Origin: Flexicrinis sp001567485
Lineage (GTDB): Bacteria; Chloroflexota; Anaerolineae; Aggregatilineales; Phototrophicaceae
Length of the DNA stretch: 64,000 nt
Direction of reading: 5' to 3'
Assembly: GCA_030263635.1 (NCBI GenBank)
Contig: SZPI01000004.1
Location: 13,536 to 77,535, forward strand
How positions within the stretch are numbered: position 1 is the first letter of the stretch; every line of letters starts with the position of its first letter. Position numbers and translations under genes: made by a program. The notes under the pieces were generated by a model, which was given only the letters and a program-made list of their open reading frames with translations, had not been told where the DNA came from and did not search any database. Shown here piece after piece: positions 43,917 to 53,178 of this stretch.

Positions 43917-46022
43917 CTAGACGGCCAAGAACGGTGCGATCACCAGCGACACAATCGCCACCAGCTTGAGCAGGATGTTGAGCGAAGGGCCAGAGGTATC
44001 CTTGAACGGATCGCCGACGGTGTCACCGACCACGGCGGCCTTGTGCGGATCGCTCTTCTTCCCGCCGAAGTTGCCGCGTTCGATGTACTTCTTGGCATTG
44101 TCCCACGCGCCGCCGGCGTTCGCCATCATCACCGCGAGCATGAAGCCGGTGATGAGCGAGCCGAGCAGCACGCCGATCAGCGTTTCCGTGCCGATGAACG
44201 CTGCGAACTGCGTGCCGCGTGCCAAGCGTGCGCCAAGCGCCACGAGCACCGGCACAGCGACGGCGATCACACCGGGCAGGATCATCTGGCGAATAGCGCT
44301 GTCGGTGCTGATCGCGACGCACTTTTCGTAATCCGGTTCCGCCTTGCCTTCCATCAGGCCGGGGATTTCCTTGAACTGGCGGCGGACTTCCTGCACGATT
44401 CCACCCGCGGCCTTGCCGACGGCGACCATTGTCAGCGCGCTGAAGACGAACGGCAGCAGGCCGCCGATGAACAGGCCGGTAATCAGGCGCGGGTCGATGA
44501 CGCTGACCATGAACGCGTTCGGGTCGGTCGTGATGTCCATCTCGCCGGTGATGACCTGAATGAACGCGGCGGTGAGCGCGAGCGCCGTCATTGCGGCGGA
44601 GCCAATGGCGAAGCCCTTGCCGGTCGCGGCCGTGGTGTTACCGAGGCTGTCGAGGGCGTCGGTGCGTTCGCGCACGTTCTCGCCCAGTTCCGCCATCTCC
44701 GCGATTCCGCCCGCGTTGTCGGCAACCGGGCCGTAAGCATCGGTCGCCAGTGTGATGCCCAACGTCGCCAGCATGCCGACTGCGGCCATCGCGATGCCGT
44801 ACAGCCCACCGAAGCCGAAGGCGACTAGAGTCGCAGCGACCACGACAAGCACCGGCGCCATTGTGGACTGCATGCCGAGCGCGATTCCGCGAATGATGAC
44901 GATACCGGGGCCGCTCTGCGCCGACTCGCTGAGTTCGAGTGTGGGACTGTACGTGTCGGACGTGAAGATCTCGGTGAAGTAGCCGATCAAGACGCCGGCT
45001 ACCAGACCGCTGAGAGTCGCCACGATGATGCCGCCCGCCTCGCTGCCGAGGGTGAGCACGCCGAGGATAATCACGGCGATAGCCACGCCCCCGCTGGCCG
45101 CATACACGCCGCGCCGCAGGCTGGCGAGCAGATCGCGTTGAGTCGCGCCTTCTTGAGTCTTGACGAGGAACGTGCTGCCAATTGAAATCAGCAGGCCGAA
45201 CGCCGCTACGAGCAGGGGAAACGCCAGCTTTGCCGGGTTGCCCGCGCCTGCGGCGGCCGCGGCCAGCGCCATCGTCGCGATGATAGAGCTGGCATAGCTC
45301 TCGAACAGATCGGCCCCCATGCCGGCCACATCACCGACGTTGTCGCCGACGTTATCTGCGATTACGGCCGGGTTGCGCGGGTCGTCTTCCGGGATGCCAG
45401 CCTCCGTCTTGCCGACCAGATCCGCGCCGACATCCGCTGCCTTGGTGAAGATGCCGCCGCCGACGCGAGCGAAGATCGCGATGGAGGTCGCGCCGAAGCT
45501 GAAGCCAGCAAGCGCGTTCACCGCGTTGACAGGATCAATGGCCGTGAAGATGATGAACAGCAGCGCGATGCCGAACAGCGCCAAACCGACCACCATCGTG
45601 CCCATGACACTGCCGCTCGCGAAGGCTACGCGCAAGCCTTGATTGAGGCTGTTCGACGCCGCTTGTGCAGTACGGACGTTGGCGCGAACGGCAATATACA
45701 TGCCGAAAAAGCCGGTCAACCCCGACGCGATTGCGCCCGCAAGGTACGCAAATGGAGTCAGCGCCGTCATGCCGCCATCCCCGTCGATGAAGCTGAGCAG
45801 CATCAGTACCACGAAAACGATGATGACGAGGATGCCGACCGAGCGCAGTTCGCGCTGCAGGAATGCTTGTGCGCCGCGCTGGATATAGCCCGCGATCCGG
45901 GTCATCTTCTCATTGCCAGCCGGTTGTGCGAGGATCCACCGCCGCTGATAGACGGCGAACCCGATGCCGATAACTGCCGCAATCAGCGTCAGCCATTGGG
46001 CGTTGTGTGCTAAGAAATCCAT
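43917..46022 (-). CDS. hppA: Membrane-bound ion-pumping pyrophosphatase
   Basis: A 701-residue integral membrane enzyme with about 16 helices that couples pyrophosphate hydrolysis to cation pumping. Catalytic stretches are DVGADLVGKTEAGIPEDDPRNPA and DNVGDNVGDVAGMGADLFES, plus the C-terminal KKSDPHKAAVVGDTVGDPFKDT. The segment GNTTAATGKGFAIG has Ala and Gly at the two positions that separate potassium-dependent from independent enzymes, so it is likely potassium-dependent. Whether it moves H+ or Na+ is open. The start is set at the ATG preceded by GAGAGGG. It is alone on its strand. Confidence 0.95.
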   Translation of the reverse strand: MDFLAHNAQWLTLIAAVIGIGFAVYQRRWILAQPAGNEKMTRIAGYIQRGAQAFLQRELRSVGILVIIVFVVLMLLSFIDGDGGMTALTPFAYLAGAIASGLTGFFGMYIAVRANVRTAQAASNSLNQGLRVAFASGSVMGTMVVGLALFGIALLFIIFTAIDPVNAVNALAGFSFGATSIAIFARVGGGIFTKAADVGADLVGKTEAGIPEDDPRNPAVIADNVGDNVGDVAGMGADLFESYASSIIATMALAAAAAGAGNPAKLAFPLLVAAFGLLISIGSTFLVKTQEGATQRDLLASLRRGVYAASGGVAIAVIILGVLTLGSEAGGIIVATLSGLVAGVLIGYFTEIFTSDTYSPTLELSESAQSGPGIVIIRGIALGMQSTMAPVLVVVAATLVAFGFGGLYGIAMAAVGMLATLGITLATDAYGPVADNAGGIAEMAELGENVRERTDALDSLGNTTAATGKGFAIGSAAMTALALTAAFIQVITGEMDITTDPNAFMVSVIDPRLITGLFIGGLLPFVFSALTMVAVGKAAGGIVQEVRRQFKEIPGLMEGKAEPDYEKCVAISTDSAIRQMILPGVIAVAVPVLVALGARLARGTQFAAFIGTETLIGVLLGSLITGFMLAVMMANAGGAWDNAKKYIERGNFGGKKSDPHKAAVVGDTVGDPFKDTSGPSLNILLKLVAIVSLVIAPFLAV

Positions 46023-46129
46023 GTTCCCTCTCGCAAATGACTCAACGTTAAGACCGGTCACATGAGGCGAATGGTACCTGAAATTGACACATTAGCAATA
46101 ACCGGATCGAGATAAGCCCGTCGGTTGCG

Positions 46130-47275
46130 CTAGGGCTGAGATGTCTGGCACAGCCCATCCGTAATCGCATGGCCGATTGCTTCGCCCACGAGATCATGTC
46201 CGCGCTGGTTCCAGTGCGTGTCATATGTGTAGTAGACCATCTCACCGTCCTCGGCGGCGGATTGGAGGACGGGGGTGAGGTCGAGCGTCGCCAAGCCTTC
46301 CGCTTCGGCACGCGCTAGCACCGCGTCGCGCTGACTGCCGCGCGCTGCCAGCACCGCCTCGAACGAAAGGGGTTCCTGTCGATGTGTCAGCTCGCCGTTG
46401 TCGTTGAGGACGGTGAGTTCGGCCTTCTCGATAAGTCGTGCCCGTCCTGCCTCGCTCAAGTACGGAAGATAGACGTGACTCTTGACCGGAAAATATGCCA
46501 GCACGATACACGCGTCCGGCGCTTGTTTGGCGATCTGCCGCCAGCTTCGTGCTGTGAGGTCGAGATTGACGGACTCCGCGTAGGTCTCGACCGTGCCGGT
46601 GTTCGCCCAGACGTAGCCTTCGAGGAACGCGATGTCTTCGCTGCCGCCGCTTAGCTCGACCTGCATGGGATAACGTTCGTCGCGCTCGGCGATGGTCGAT
46701 ACGTCGGTCGGGATCATCGAACGGTCGGTCACTTCGGACGGCGGCTGAAACGCGCGCCCGCGGCTGGTGACTGCGTTGGACAGGTCGTTACCCTCGAAGA
46801 AGCCGATCACGACGATGTCGACGGCGGCGGCGTCACCAAAACGGTCGAACGCCTGTCGTTCTTCGCGTGGCCCGAACCCGCGAAAGCCGAGATTGCGCAC
46901 CGGCCGATCAAGCGTGTCGGCCAATACATCCGGCCACGGTTTGCCGACGTTGGCCGCTTCGGTGAACGAGTCTCCGAGTGCGACTATCGGATAGCGGTCG
47001 GCGGTGCGGTGCGGAATGCGAAAACCATCGGCGTCCCACTCCAGCCAGTGAATACTCAACGGCTGATTCGGGTTCTCTACCGGGCGCATCCACGGCCCCT
47101 GATGGTAAAAAATGTCGCCCATCGCCACGGTGAACTGGATCGTATTGGGCCGGAGTTGGGGGAACAACAGCAGTACGACGCCGGCGATGATGAGCGCAAA
47201 CACAATGCCGACGCCGATCAAGATGACGTTCAGCAGGCGTGGACTCAGGCGCGTGGAAGACGTGGGCAAGCTCAA
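46130..47275 (-). CDS. Membrane-anchored SGNH/GDSL-like hydrolase
   Basis: A 381-residue protein with one N-terminal helix (VILIGVGIVFALIIAGVVLLL) and an outside catalytic domain. The serine block is PIVALGDSFTEAANVGKPWP and the Asp-His pair lies near the C-terminus in YTYDTHWNQRGHDLVGEAI. This pattern resembles AlgJ/AlgX-like acetyltransferases and esterases. Conserved Gly and Asn residues are in GFRGFGPREER and GFFEGNDLSNA. TTG at 47275 with AAAGG upstream is preferred over an ATG at 47332, which would add 19 polar residues. The gene diverges from yraN. The substrate is probably a surface glycan (inference). Confidence 0.75.
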   Translation of the reverse strand: MSLPTSSTRLSPRLLNVILIGVGIVFALIIAGVVLLLFPQLRPNTIQFTVAMGDIFYHQGPWMRPVENPNQPLSIHWLEWDADGFRIPHRTADRYPIVALGDSFTEAANVGKPWPDVLADTLDRPVRNLGFRGFGPREERQAFDRFGDAAAVDIVVIGFFEGNDLSNAVTSRGRAFQPPSEVTDRSMIPTDVSTIAERDERYPMQVELSGGSEDIAFLEGYVWANTGTVETYAESVNLDLTARSWRQIAKQAPDACIVLAYFPVKSHVYLPYLSEAGRARLIEKAELTVLNDNGELTHRQEPLSFEAVLAARGSQRDAVLARAEAEGLATLDLTPVLQSAAEDGEMVYYTYDTHWNQRGHDLVGEAIGHAITDGLCQTSQP

Positions 47276-47378
47276 AGGTGTGCCTTTCTGCAAAGCGTGG
47301 TCTGGTATATCCCGTGTCGCGCGTGCGCACAAGGCGCAATCCCGCGATCCTGCTATACTTCCACGCGAAAGGGCAGCG

Positions 47379-47741
47379 ATGACTCATAACAAATCGACGG
47401 GAGATCAAGGCGAGGCGCTGGTGTGCGCCTACCTGGAAGCGCGGGGCTATGAGATTGTCGCGCGTAATTGGCGGTGCTTGGCTGGCGAGATTGACATCGT
47501 GGCACGGCACGGCGACACGCTGGTGTTCGTCGAGGTCAAGACACGGCGGCGTGGCGAGGCCGGCGACGCATTCGCCTCGATCACCGAGCGCAAACGCGGC
47601 CGGATACTCGCGGCGGCATACGAATATGTGGCGGCTGTCGAGATAGAACCGGCAGCGTGGCAAATCGACGGCGCGGCCGTGCTTCTGCGCCACGACGGAA
47701 CCGGCCATGTGACCTATGTGGAGGATATTCTTGGCTGGTAA
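47379..47741 (+). CDS. yraN: UPF0102 (YraN) family nuclease-like protein
   Basis: A 120-residue protein with the restriction-endonuclease-like fold of the YraN family: GDQGEALVCAYLEARGYEIVARNWR, then GEIDIVARHGDTLVFVEVKTRRRG with the Asp-Glu-Lys triad, and ASITERKRGRIL. The family often sits near DNA-processing genes, but its role is not settled. The ATG follows a GAAAGGG site. The end overlaps the miaA start by 11 bases, so the two are coupled. Confidence 0.9.
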   Translation: MTHNKSTGDQGEALVCAYLEARGYEIVARNWRCLAGEIDIVARHGDTLVFVEVKTRRRGEAGDAFASITERKRGRILAAAYEYVAAVEIEPAAWQIDGAAVLLRHDGTGHVTYVEDILGW

Positions 47742-48573
47742 GCCGCTGATCGTCATTCTTGGGCCAACAGCTGTCGGTAAGACTACGCTGGCGATTGACT
47801 TTGCCGTGCAGGTCGATGGCGAAATTGTGAGCGCGGACAGCCGGCAGATTTACCGCTTCATGGATATCGGAACGGCTAAGCCAACCCGCAGCCAGCAGCG
47901 GGCTGTCCGCCACCATCTGCTCGATAAGGTCGATCCCGATGAGGACGTATCGCTGACAGATGTACAGCGCTGGACATACGATGCGATTGACGACATTCAT
48001 CAACGCGGCAAGCTGCCGCTGCTTGTCGGCGGAACAGGGCAGTATATCAGCGCGGTCATCGACGGATGGGGGATCCCGCAGGCGCCGCCTAACGCCGCCC
48101 TCCGTCGTGAGCTTGAGGCGGTCGCAGCGCGAGAGGGCGCGCGCGCGCTGGAGGTGTATCTCGAGACCGGGCGACCGATCAGCGAGCAGCAGCGCAAATC
48201 ACCCCCGCCGTACACCACTGCCATCATCGGCCTGACGATGGAGCGCACGGTGCTGTATGCCCGCGCAGATGCCCGCGTCGATCAAATGCTCGCGGCCGGG
48301 TTCGTTGCTGAGGTCAGGATGCTGCTCGACCGCGGTTATTCACGCAGCCTCCCCGCGATGAGCGGTATCGGCTATAAGGAACTCGCCGCGCATTTACTCG
48401 ATTCCGTGCCGCTGAATGAGGCTGTCGCAGCGATCAAACACGCGACCCATGACTTCATACGGCGTCAATACACATGGTTCCGTAAGATGGGAGAGCGCGT
48501 CCTGTGGCATAATGTTCAGGATGTTGATACGCGGGATTGGGTGCGGCTCTTGGATCGGCTGACCAGCGCATGA
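47731..48573 (+). CDS. miaA: tRNA dimethylallyltransferase MiaA, internally shortened
   Basis: MiaA adds a dimethylallyl group to A37 of tRNAs reading UNN codons. The 280-residue protein has the P-loop VILGPTAVGKTTLAIDFA, the DSRQIYRFMDIGTAKPT segment, the HHLLDKVDPDEDVSLTDV loop and the C-terminal SGIGYKELAAHL and TWFRK stretches. Between REGA and RALEVYLETGRPISE about 27 residues that other MiaA proteins carry (including the HPND/HPNN motif) are missing, with a GCGCGC run at 48137-48148 at the joint. TTG at 47731 with an ideal GGAGG is preferred over GTG at 47716. It overlaps the next gene by 4 bases. Confidence 0.85.
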   Translation: MAGKPLIVILGPTAVGKTTLAIDFAVQVDGEIVSADSRQIYRFMDIGTAKPTRSQQRAVRHHLLDKVDPDEDVSLTDVQRWTYDAIDDIHQRGKLPLLVGGTGQYISAVIDGWGIPQAPPNAALRRELEAVAAREGARALEVYLETGRPISEQQRKSPPPYTTAIIGLTMERTVLYARADARVDQMLAAGFVAEVRMLLDRGYSRSLPAMSGIGYKELAAHLLDSVPLNEAVAAIKHATHDFIRRQYTWFRKMGERVLWHNVQDVDTRDWVRLLDRLTSA

Positions 48574-49235
48574 ATCAGTTTTATCGTTCACGCCGTGGTT
48601 CGACGGCGTTTGGCGTGCTCTTGATCGTTGTGCTGTTTGTGCTGGCCGGTCAGAACACGTTCTCGGATCTGTTCGCGAATTTTCTGGTCGATCTGCGGCC
48701 AAGCTGCGAGAATGCCCGCGGTGTGACTGCGCGCGAGGCGCACCAGTCGTTGATCGCGCGCGCGGTGTCACAGCGGCGGTCGCCGTTTCGCGTCGAACTT
48801 GAGATCGGCGCATATCCCACCACGCCGGAAGAAGCGCTGGTGGTGCGGATCATCCTCACGAACACGTCGATGGGGACGGTACCGTTCTTACTATCGGGCG
48901 GGGTTGCTGTGAACAACCCGGCTATCGACGGGTTCGGCTTGCTCACGACGACCGCGCAGGTGACTGCGCCGGCGAGCACGAACGCGCCGATCCCTGAGAG
49001 CAACATCCGGCTGTTGGTGCCGCTGCAGACCTGTGTGCAGTACCTCACGTTGTCGGTCTCCGATCTACAGACGTTCGGGATCAACCCCGGCAGTGTGCTG
49101 CGCGCCTATTATCGTAACGGGGCGACCGGTCTGATCCAAACCAGCAACCCCGGCATTTTCGCCGATCACGGGCTTTGGACGGGTGTGGTCGAATCCGCGT
49201 CCGAGGCGGTTCCGATCACGTCGTCGGCCAACTAA
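48570..49235 (+). CDS. Membrane-anchored extracytoplasmic hypothetical protein
   Basis: A 221-residue protein with one N-terminal helix (FGVLLIVVLFVLAGQ) and an outer domain predicted to be mostly beta strands, with cysteines near residues 50 and 156. No family recognised. It starts at an ATGA overlap with miaA, so it is coupled to it. The next gene follows 76 bases later with its own -10-like TATAAT at 49256. Confidence 0.55.
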   Translation: MNQFYRSRRGSTAFGVLLIVVLFVLAGQNTFSDLFANFLVDLRPSCENARGVTAREAHQSLIARAVSQRRSPFRVELEIGAYPTTPEEALVVRIILTNTSMGTVPFLLSGGVAVNNPAIDGFGLLTTTAQVTAPASTNAPIPESNIRLLVPLQTCVQYLTLSVSDLQTFGINPGSVLRAYYRNGATGLIQTSNPGIFADHGLWTGVVESASEAVPITSSAN

Positions 49236-49311
49236 TGGGTTCACCTCAATAATGCTATAATGGATGGAAGTTCGTAATGTGTGATCATTGGCGACACACG
49301 GAGAAGATCGA

Positions 49312-49971
49312 ATGTCAGATGCGAAGCGCAGCGCGCCGTCGCTGATCGTGCTGGACGGGCCGAACGCGAATCACGCGTACTCCATTGACAAGAGCGAGGT
49401 CGTGATCGGGCGCGAGGATACGTGTGATATCGTACTTAATGAGCGCCAAATTTCACGGGAGCATGTGCGGATTTTTGAGAGTGATGGCCGGTTCTTCATC
49501 GAGGATAAGGGCAGCCGGAACGGTACGTGGATCAACGGCAAGAAGCTGGAGAACGCGACGCAAGAACTGTACGACAACGACGAAATTCACATCGCGCTGG
49601 CGGTGCGTTTGCAGTTTGTCGGCTCAGGCGCGACCGCGCCGCTGCCGTTCGAGGTGCCGGAGACGCTAAACGGCCGTCTCAAGCTCGACCGCGAAGCCCG
49701 GCGTGTGTTCATTCAGGATCAGGAGCTTGATCCGCCGCTGAGCCTGCCGCAGTACCGGCTCTTGGAACTGCTGTATCTGCATGCCGGACGGGTGTGCACG
49801 CGCGAGACAGTGGTCGAGACCGTGTGGCCGGATGTGGTGGGCGAGGGCGTGAGCGAACAGGCTATCGACGCGCTTGTGCGCCGTCTGCGCGACCGGCTCG
49901 CCGAGATTGACCCTGACCATCAATACATCGTGACCATGCGCGGCCACGGCTTCCGACTCGATCAGGGGTGA
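49312..49971 (+). CDS. FHA domain fused to winged-helix DNA-binding domain
   Basis: A 219-residue regulator. Residues about 20-95 are an FHA domain with EVVIGREDTCDIVLNERQISREHVRI and DKGSRNGTWINGKKL, the conserved Gly-Arg, Ser-x-x-His and Asn-Gly phosphothreonine-binding points. Residues about 120-217 are an OmpR/PhoB-type winged helix (LSLPQYRLLELLYLHAGRVCTRE, VSEQAIDALVRRLRDRLAE and the wing TMRGHGFRL). It therefore links a phosphothreonine signal to transcription, likely from a Ser/Thr kinase outside the window. A TATAAT at 49256-49261 has no good -35. It is followed by a terminator. Confidence 0.9.
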   Translation: MSDAKRSAPSLIVLDGPNANHAYSIDKSEVVIGREDTCDIVLNERQISREHVRIFESDGRFFIEDKGSRNGTWINGKKLENATQELYDNDEIHIALAVRLQFVGSGATAPLPFEVPETLNGRLKLDREARRVFIQDQELDPPLSLPQYRLLELLYLHAGRVCTRETVVETVWPDVVGEGVSEQAIDALVRRLRDRLAEIDPDHQYIVTMRGHGFRLDQG

Positions 49972-50012
49972 GGTTTGCGGCGGCTGCTGTGGTCGGCACT
50001 TTTCGGAAACAG

Positions 50013-50042
50013 AACGAGCGCTCCATGATCGGGGCGCTCGTT
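50013..50042. terminator. Terminator between FHA gene and galK
   Basis: AACGAGCGC at 50013-50021 pairs with GCGCTCGTT at 50034-50042, extended inward by three more pairs, then TTTGATTTT. It serves the plus-strand FHA gene and may also serve the convergent gal operon. Confidence 0.75.
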
Positions 50043-50081
50043 TGATTTTGTGCTTTAGGGGACTGTCTGATAACGAGCCAA

Positions 50082-51227
50082 TCACACCCGTTCGTAGAAC
50101 GCCCCGCGCGAGGCCGACGAGACATAGAGCGCCGGCGTCTTGCCCGTCTGCGCATGGTACTCGCGTTCGACGTGCGCGACGAAATCATCCGCGTCTTCGG
50201 CCGCGATGAGCGCGACACCACAGCCGCCAAATCCTGCGCCGGTCATCCGCGCGCCGAAACATGCTGGATGGCTGCGCGCGGCCTCAACTATCGCGTTGAG
50301 ATACTCGGTCGATACCTCGAAATCATCGCGCAGACTGACGTGGCTCTCGACCATGAGTGCGCCAAGGCGGCGGGCATCGCCGGCACGCATCGCCTCGAAC
50401 GCGTCCAGTGTGCGCTGGTTCTCAGTAATTACGTGCTTGCAGCGGCGGTGCGTCAATGCGTCCAGCTCACCAGCCCGTGCCATGAATGTCTCTACCGACA
50501 CGTCACGCAGCGCCGCAACGCCGAAGTGCTTGGCCCCTGACTCGCACTGCTGGCGGCGCTCGTTGTACGCCGAATGCACAAGCCCGCGTCGGGTAGACGT
50601 GTCCAGAATGACGACGAGCGAGCCGGGTGGAAGCGGCGCGGGACTGACCGCCATCGACCGGCAGTCGATCAGCAGCGCGTTCCCCGCTTGTCCGGCGGCG
50701 GAGATCGTCTGATCCATGATTCCGGTTTGCAGGCCGAGCCATTCGTTCTCGACGGCTTGTCCACGCCGCGCCATTTCGATCGGATGCCATGACCTATCGG
50801 CGAGGGCGCAGAACGCGGCCCCTGCCGCCATCTCCAGCGCCGCGGACGACGAAAGTCCCGCGCCAACCGGGATATCGCCTTGAACAATGCCTTGCCACCC
50901 GTGCAAGACGATCCCGTCACGGGACAGCATGTGCGCCATGCCTTTGACGTACTCGACGGGCGAGTGATCGCTGCGGACGATCTTGTCGATTGGAAACGAC
51001 GCGTCGCGGTTGAGGTCTGCGAAGTAGATCGCGACGTTCGCAGTGTCAAGGCGCGAGAACGCAATCCAGATGCCGCGTTCAATCGCCATTGGAAGCACGA
51101 AGCCGTCGTTGTAATCGGTATGTTCGCCGATCAGATTCACACGGCCCGGCGCAAACGCGATCCACTCCGCAGCGTGGCCGTTACGCTCGTAGTACAGCTG
51201 CAGCACTGCATCACGCAGACGGCTCAT
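50082..51227 (-). CDS. galK: Galactokinase
   Basis: GalK phosphorylates galactose at C1 in the Leloir pathway. The 381-residue GHMP kinase has the galactose signature APGRVNLIGEHTDYNDGFVLP near the N-terminus, the ATP loop VPVGAGLSSSAALE, and GLQTGIMDQTISAAG. The third motif is MTGAGFGGCGVALI. The start is set at the ATG inside the galT end (17-base overlap); the longer frame has no galactokinase sequence. It is the last gene of the leftward GH2-DUF4380-galT-galK operon. Confidence 0.95.
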   Translation of the reverse strand: MSRLRDAVLQLYYERNGHAAEWIAFAPGRVNLIGEHTDYNDGFVLPMAIERGIWIAFSRLDTANVAIYFADLNRDASFPIDKIVRSDHSPVEYVKGMAHMLSRDGIVLHGWQGIVQGDIPVGAGLSSSAALEMAAGAAFCALADRSWHPIEMARRGQAVENEWLGLQTGIMDQTISAAGQAGNALLIDCRSMAVSPAPLPPGSLVVILDTSTRRGLVHSAYNERRQQCESGAKHFGVAALRDVSVETFMARAGELDALTHRRCKHVITENQRTLDAFEAMRAGDARRLGALMVESHVSLRDDFEVSTEYLNAIVEAARSHPACFGARMTGAGFGGCGVALIAAEDADDFVAHVEREYHAQTGKTPALYVSSASRGAFYERV

Positions 51228-52269
51228 CGTCGTCCCCCAAATAGTGCCGATCGGACAGGGCTTGGAGTCGTGCCGCCGCCTGCTCAGGCGTGATATCCCG
51301 CTGCGCCTCTGCGAGCAGCTCGAACCCGACCATGAACTTACGCACTGTGGCAGACCGGAGCAGCGGCGGATAGAAATGGGCGTGCAGCTGCCAGTGATCG
51401 TTCGCATCGCCGTTGAAGGGTGCGCCGTGCCAGCCCATCGAGTACGGGAACGACGTCTCGAAGAGGTTGTCATAGCGGACGAGCAGCGCTTTCAGCACAT
51501 CGGCCAAGCCGTCCCGCTGTGCCGCGTCGAGATCGGGCATGCGGCGCGCTTTCCGGCGGGGGATGACGAGCGTCTCGAACGGCCACACCGCCCAATACGG
51601 CACGAGCGCGATCCACTCGGCGTTCACAGCGACGACACGCTCCGGCCGATCTTGTTCTAGCTGCGCATAATCAAGCAGAAGCGGGCTGCCGTGCTTGGCG
51701 AAGTAGGCGCGCTGGCGCTCGTCTTCGACACGGGCTTCGTTGGGCAGAAAATCGCTGGCCCACACCTGTCCGTGCGGATGTGGGTTCGACGCGCCCATCG
51801 CCTCGCCGCGATTTTCGAACACCTGCACCCATTGATACCGGCCGCCGAGATCCGCGGTCTGCGCGGCCCACATGTCAACGACACTGCGAATCGCCGGAAT
51901 CGACATTCGGGCGAGCGTCAAGTCGTGGCGCGGCGAGAAGCACAATACGCGGCATGTGCCGCTGACGACATCGGCCTCCAACAACGAATCTGTAAAGCGC
52001 TGATCAGCCGGCGCGTCCGGGAGTAGTGCGGCGAAGTCGTTGGTGAATACGAACGTCTCGTGATAATCCGGGTTGACTTCTTGATTGGCCCGCGTGTTGC
52101 CCGGACACAGATAACACTTCGGATCGTAACGGGGCCGGGTCTCGGTGGGCGGGCGCTCGACCTGACCTTGCCACGGCCGTTTGGTTCGGTGTGGCGAAAC
52201 GAGGATATAGTCGCCGGTCAGGGGGTTGAAGCGCCGGTGCGGGTATTCGGACAGAAGCGACTCAATCAT
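51211..52269 (-). CDS. galT: Galactose-1-phosphate uridylyltransferase
   Basis: GalT swaps UMP between UDP-glucose and galactose-1-phosphate through a uridylyl-histidine. The 352-residue protein has the zinc cysteines in KCYLCPGNTRANQ, FTNDFAALLPD, and the active-site SNPHPHGQVWASDFLP. The C-terminal half ends with the HIT-like HAHFYPPLLRS. It begins one base before the next gene's stop, showing tight coupling with the DUF4380-like gene. Confidence 0.95.
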   Translation of the reverse strand: MIESLLSEYPHRRFNPLTGDYILVSPHRTKRPWQGQVERPPTETRPRYDPKCYLCPGNTRANQEVNPDYHETFVFTNDFAALLPDAPADQRFTDSLLEADVVSGTCRVLCFSPRHDLTLARMSIPAIRSVVDMWAAQTADLGGRYQWVQVFENRGEAMGASNPHPHGQVWASDFLPNEARVEDERQRAYFAKHGSPLLLDYAQLEQDRPERVVAVNAEWIALVPYWAVWPFETLVIPRRKARRMPDLDAAQRDGLADVLKALLVRYDNLFETSFPYSMGWHGAPFNGDANDHWQLHAHFYPPLLRSATVRKFMVGFELLAEAQRDITPEQAAARLQALSDRHYLGDDDEPSA

Positions 52270-53166
52270 CTAGATACCCCCGATGGAGTCCTGCCATTCG
52301 GCCATCGTCGCGCGATCCGGACGGGGCAGGTCGGTACGGAACTGCCATGTTTCGACATGGTCAATCGACTCGCCCGGCTCAAGCCACACCAGCGGGCCGA
52401 GCGTCTCGACTTCGAGGAAATACTCGTTTGTGAACAACTCCGCCGAACACCCGAAGTCGGGATAATCCGCGCCTATGACGACATCAAACCGCTTGATGAA
52501 GGTTGCGGTGGGCTGCCAGTAGGCGAGCCAACCGGCTTCGACGAGCGTGCCTATCTTTTGCGGCGGCTGACCGGGAACCCCGTCGAGCATGACGCCCGTC
52601 GGCGCGAACGACCAGCGCGGGTCGCCTAAATCCGTATACAACCAGCACACGAGGCCACCAGCGGGATCCAGCGACTCCGAGTGCGGGCGGCGCTCAGGCA
52701 GCGGCATGACGGCCCGCCCGCCGAGCGGCATCACGGTCAGCGCCCACGGCGCGACACGAATCGGCCACACGCCGCGATTGATCAGCGTGTGCATCACGAT
52801 CACCTCTGTACCCCGCGGGGCGAGTGACAGGTCGAGTTGTTTCTCAATTCCGGTTTTGGCATCGACCGAGCGGACTTGAAGCGTGCCGGGTTGATCGAAC
52901 ACGATCTCAACCGGGTCGTTGTCGGGAACATACGTGATGTCGAGGTTTTCGGGTGCGACCCAGAATCGATGTCCGCCCACCAGCTTCCATGCGTCCGATG
53001 GTAGTCCGCGCGCAGCGTCATACTGTTCACCGAACAGATTGACGTCCAGCGACGGGCCGTAGTGTAGGATGCGCGGGCCAAACTGCGTACTGACGACCAC
53101 ATCGGCGCTGCCGTTGGTGAGATGAACGCACCCCGGCCAGCCACGGTATTCGATACGTTGAGTCAC
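52270..53166 (-). CDS. DUF4380-like, galactose-mutarotase-fold protein
   Basis: A 298-residue, beta-rich protein with the start VHLTNGSADVVVSTQFGPRILHYG, the GGHRFWVAPENLDITYVPDN segment and a late stretch WLEPGESIDHVETWQF. This resembles DUF4380 and aldose-1-epimerase-like folds. It sits between the GH2 glycosidase and galT, where galM would be expected, and may act as a sugar mutarotase or sugar-binding enzyme (inference). It starts 12 bases after the GH2 stop. Confidence 0.7.
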   Translation of the reverse strand: MTQRIEYRGWPGCVHLTNGSADVVVSTQFGPRILHYGPSLDVNLFGEQYDAARGLPSDAWKLVGGHRFWVAPENLDITYVPDNDPVEIVFDQPGTLQVRSVDAKTGIEKQLDLSLAPRGTEVIVMHTLINRGVWPIRVAPWALTVMPLGGRAVMPLPERRPHSESLDPAGGLVCWLYTDLGDPRWSFAPTGVMLDGVPGQPPQKIGTLVEAGWLAYWQPTATFIKRFDVVIGADYPDFGCSAELFTNEYFLEVETLGPLVWLEPGESIDHVETWQFRTDLPRPDRATMAEWQDSIGGI

Positions 53167-53178
53167 GATTGAACCACC

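Noticed and set aside
51228..51473. N-terminal extension of galK
   Set aside because: The extra 82 residues lie inside galT and show no galactokinase sequence.
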